A stretch of DNA of 64,000 nt from JAEYFP01 sp047602645. Lineage in GTDB: Bacteria; Bacillota; Clostridia; Lachnospirales; Lachnospiraceae. The DNA lies in assembly GCA_047602645.1 (NCBI GenBank), contig JASGGU010000002.1:62001-126000 (forward strand). The letters run 5' to 3'. This document shows positions 61,805 through 64,000 of the stretch, piece after piece (within the stretch, counting starts at the first letter, position 1; each line of letters begins with the position of its first letter). The notes beneath the pieces are model-generated. The model had not been told where the DNA came from and did not search any database. It saw only the letters and a program-made list of their open reading frames with translations. Position numbers and translations under genes: made by a program.

Positions 61805-63501
61805 GCTTAAAAATTGACAATAGGAATATTTGTGTGGAAGAAGGTACCACGATCATGAAGGCGGCAGCTTTCTCAGGGATTATGATCCCTCATTTATGCT
61901 ATTTGGAAGGAATCAATGAAATCAGTGCTTGTAAAGTCTGTGTGGTAGAAATGCACGGAAAAGAAAAGCTCATTACCGCCTGCAATAATCCCGTTGAAGA
62001 AGGAATGGTGATCCGCACCAATTCCCCAAAGGTTCGTTCGGTCAGAAAAACCAATGTGGAGCTTATTCTCTCCCAGCATGACTGCCATTGCGCCACCTGT
62101 GTCAGGAGCGGCAACTGCAGCTTGCAGAAGCTGTCCACCGACCTGGGCCTTACTGAGATTTCCTATCCGAAATTTGTGGAGGATGCCCCCTGGAATCAGG
62201 AATATCCTCTGATCAGGGATTTTAAGAAGTGTATTAAATGCATGCGCTGTGTGCAGGTTTGTGATAAACTTCAGGATCTGCATATCTGGGATGTTCAAAA
62301 TACCGGCTCCCGCACTACCGTGGATGTATCGGAACACCGCAGTATTGAGGAATCTGACTGCAGCATGTGCGGACAGTGTGTTACCCATTGCCCTACCGGC
62401 GCGCTGCGTGAGCGGAATGACATTCCGAAGGTGTTTGATATTTTAGCGGATCCCGATAAGATCACAGTCGTCCAGGTGGCGCCTGCGGTGCGAACCGCCT
62501 GGGGAGAATCTATGGGATTGCCGGATGGTATCGCGACGGAAAAAAGAATGGTGGCTGCCCTTAAGCAGGTGGGCTTTGATTATGTATTCGATACGAACTT
62601 TACCGCTGATTTGACCATTATGGAGGAAGGTAATGAGCTGTTGAAACGGCTTCCGGAAATTAAGGAGAGCGGATTTCCCATGTTCACCTCCTGCTGTCCG
62701 GCCTGGGTGCGTTTTTTAAAGAGCCAGTACCCCGATCTGTCAAAAAGACTTTCATCGGCAAAATCTCCGCAGCAGATGTTCGGTGCGGTGACCAAGACTT
62801 ATTTTGCGGAAAGGCTGCATGTCTCCCCGGATCAAATATGCAGTATTTCCATTATGCCCTGCATAGCAAAAAAGGGAGAAGCGGCACTGCCGGAAATGGA
62901 TGTGACCGGAACCGGACCTGATGTGAATATTGTTCTGACGACAAGAGAATTGACACGGCTGCTTACGGCGGAGCACATTATGCCCCAGTTGCTGGAGGAG
63001 GCGGAGTTTGATTCTCCTCTTTCGGAAAGTACGGGAGCAGGTGTTCTCTTCGGTGCGACCGGCGGCGTGATGGAGGCTGCACTGCGCACAGCAGTATATG
63101 CCTTGACAGGGAATAATCCCGATATTGACGGCTTTGCTCAGGTACGGGGAAGCGAAGGGCGCAAGGAAGCCGTTTATGATGTGAACGGAACGCTGGTTCG
63201 AACCTGTACGGTAAGCGGGCTTAAAAATGCCCGACTTTTAATGGAAGATATTCTGAGAAAGAATGTAGAGTATGATTTCGTGGAGGTCATGGCCTGTCCG
63301 GGTGGTTGTGTAGGCGGCGGCGGACAACCGATCTGGGAGGATATGGAGATGGCGCCGGGGCGTGCATCAAAGCTGTATCAGCTGGATGAAAGAAGACCTC
63401 TCAGATATTCTCATGAAAATCCTACGATACAGCAGTTGTATAAGGATTTTTTTGAGGCACCGCTGTCGGAGAAATCCCATCATTTGCTGCATGTCCATTA
63501 G
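61798..63501 (+). CDS. hydA: Multi-cluster [FeFe] hydrogenase
   Basis: A 567-residue group A hydrogenase. The N-terminal 2Fe-2S domain has CYLEG and ACKVC with a later Cys. HDCHCATCVRSGNC holds the His-ligated 4Fe-4S cluster. CIKCMRCVQVC and CSMCGQCVTHC bind two more 4Fe-4S clusters. The H-cluster motifs are all intact: TSCCPAW (Cys299), MPCIAKK (Cys355) and ACPGGCVGGGG (Cys500 and Cys504). The C-terminal small-subunit-like part is fused. It produces or oxidises hydrogen in the cytoplasm. ATG 61798 overlaps the oxidoreductase stop (ATGGTAA); a longer frame upstream lies within that gene. Confidence 0.95.
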   Translation: MVSLKIDNRNICVEEGTTIMKAAAFSGIMIPHLCYLEGINEISACKVCVVEMHGKEKLITACNNPVEEGMVIRTNSPKVRSVRKTNVELILSQHDCHCATCVRSGNCSLQKLSTDLGLTEISYPKFVEDAPWNQEYPLIRDFKKCIKCMRCVQVCDKLQDLHIWDVQNTGSRTTVDVSEHRSIEESDCSMCGQCVTHCPTGALRERNDIPKVFDILADPDKITVVQVAPAVRTAWGESMGLPDGIATEKRMVAALKQVGFDYVFDTNFTADLTIMEEGNELLKRLPEIKESGFPMFTSCCPAWVRFLKSQYPDLSKRLSSAKSPQQMFGAVTKTYFAERLHVSPDQICSISIMPCIAKKGEAALPEMDVTGTGPDVNIVLTTRELTRLLTAEHIMPQLLEEAEFDSPLSESTGAGVLFGATGGVMEAALRTAVYALTGNNPDIDGFAQVRGSEGRKEAVYDVNGTLVRTCTVSGLKNARLLMEDILRKNVEYDFVEVMACPGGCVGGGGQPIWEDMEMAPGRASKLYQLDERRPLRYSHENPTIQQLYKDFFEAPLSEKSHHLLHVH

Positions 63502-63556
63502 ATTAATACGAAATTAAGGAAAATTAAGCGAAGAGTACAAAAGAAAGGGATAAGGG

Positions 63557-64000
63557 ATGAGCCTGAATTTATTATTTATTATGACTGCACTGCTGATTGC
63601 GGATTATGTGGTCGGACTGCTTTACGAAATCTGGAATGAGGGATTTAATAAGACAAAATGGATCAAAGTTGCACAGCGTTATTTTTTGATTTTTGTAGGT
63701 TATGGTGCATTGGCGCTGATTGCCCACCTCGCCTCCTATTATTTTGAAGAGATGCAGTATCTGAGCGGCTTGCTGCTTGAGCCGATTGCACGCTATTTTG
63801 TGAGTCTGCTTGATAGGCTGAAGGGTTTGTTTTTGGCAGAACAGGAAAATTCGGCAGAAAAGAAAACAAAAAATCAAAAACCGCAGGAGACATTAAAGGA
63901 GACCATTGTGAACGTGGAGACTGTACCTGTGGCATTCACGGAACCTAAAGAGGAAACGGTATCCGCAGAGGAAGCAACAGCGGATGAGAAACCTGTACCG
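63557..64000 (+). CDS. Membrane protein, truncated by the window end
   Basis: An open frame of 148 codons without a stop, starting at ATG 63557 after AAGGGATAAGGG. Two or three hydrophobic segments (about residues 3-24, 42-62 and possibly 68-88) are followed by a charged region rich in Lys, Glu and Thr. The start (TALLIADYVVGLLYEIW) is loosely like the first helix of Holin_4-type proteins, but this is too weak for a call. It lies 55 nt after hydA in the same direction and may be a separate unit. Confidence 0.6.
   Translation, partial: MSLNLLFIMTALLIADYVVGLLYEIWNEGFNKTKWIKVAQRYFLIFVGYGALALIAHLASYYFEEMQYLSGLLLEPIARYFVSLLDRLKGLFLAEQENSAEKKTKNQKPQETLKETIVNVETVPVAFTEPKEETVSAEEATADEKPVP

Overview
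The window looks like part of the chromosome of an anaerobic Gram-positive bacterium of the class Clostridia, most likely a Lachnospiraceae member. The reasons are: Shine-Dalgarno sites of the AGGAGG type, an AgrC/AgrA-like two-component system, a stand-alone Spo0A DNA-binding domain, a LytR-CpsA-Psr ligase, a GH25 muramidase with Big_2 repeats, a Csp-like S8 protease and a multi-cluster [FeFe] hydrogenase. The assignment rests on gene content only. No rRNA, tRNA or CRISPR array was seen.

Layout. (1) 0-3.7 kb: a Wzx-type flippase and two membrane proteins, one a possible polymerase. (2) 3.7-6.9 kb, minus strand: an AAA ATPase of the DUF4143 type and a GT-C-like membrane glycosyltransferase that carries an in-frame palindromic repeat. 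(3) 7.1-16.5 kb, plus strand: a nucleotide-sugar dehydrogenase, a YdjC-type deacetylase, two small SMR/EamA proteins, a YfhO protein and three more GT-C-like proteins. The order recalls an Arn-like lipid-linked sugar pathway. (4) 16.5-23.2 kb: regulators (LytTR response regulator, GHKL kinase, orphan Spo0A C-terminal domain), a zinc-ribbon protein and a GldA/GldFG-like ABC transporter. (5) 23.3-53.8 kb: a large surface-polysaccharide locus. It holds rmlB-rmlA, a membrane-anchored GH25 protein, rmlC, an ABC exporter with a Wzt carbohydrate-binding domain, a methyltransferase/kinase-like protein resembling the WbdD chain terminator, many GT2 enzymes, phosphoglucomutase, a GT87/GT2/GtrA set, an acetylesterase lipoprotein, a kinase/HAD/nucleotidyltransferase trio, an initiating phosphoglycosyltransferase and an LCP ligase. 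(6) 53.8-64 kb: glmS, a ClpX with a long linker, an S8 protease homologue with Cys at the serine position, lspA, a two-gene [FeFe] hydrogenase operon and a truncated membrane protein.

How they work together. The polyprenyl glycosylphosphotransferase loads the first sugar on undecaprenyl phosphate. GT2 enzymes, several rhamnosyltransferase-like, extend the chain using dTDP-sugars from the Rml enzymes and glucose-1-phosphate from the phosphomutase. Wzm/Wzt exports it, perhaps after capping by the methyltransferase/kinase-like protein. LCP joins it to the cell wall. The GT-C proteins with GtrA, SMR and LPG-synthase-like partners probably decorate it outside the membrane. Translational coupling (4-16 nt overlaps) is common throughout.

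The most interesting points are the WbdD-like protein beside a Gram-positive Wzm/Wzt pair, the S8 homologue with a Ser-to-Cys change, the in-frame repeat in a membrane glycosyltransferase, the orphan Spo0A effector domain, the Arn-like cassette and the kinase/phosphatase/nucleotidyltransferase trio.
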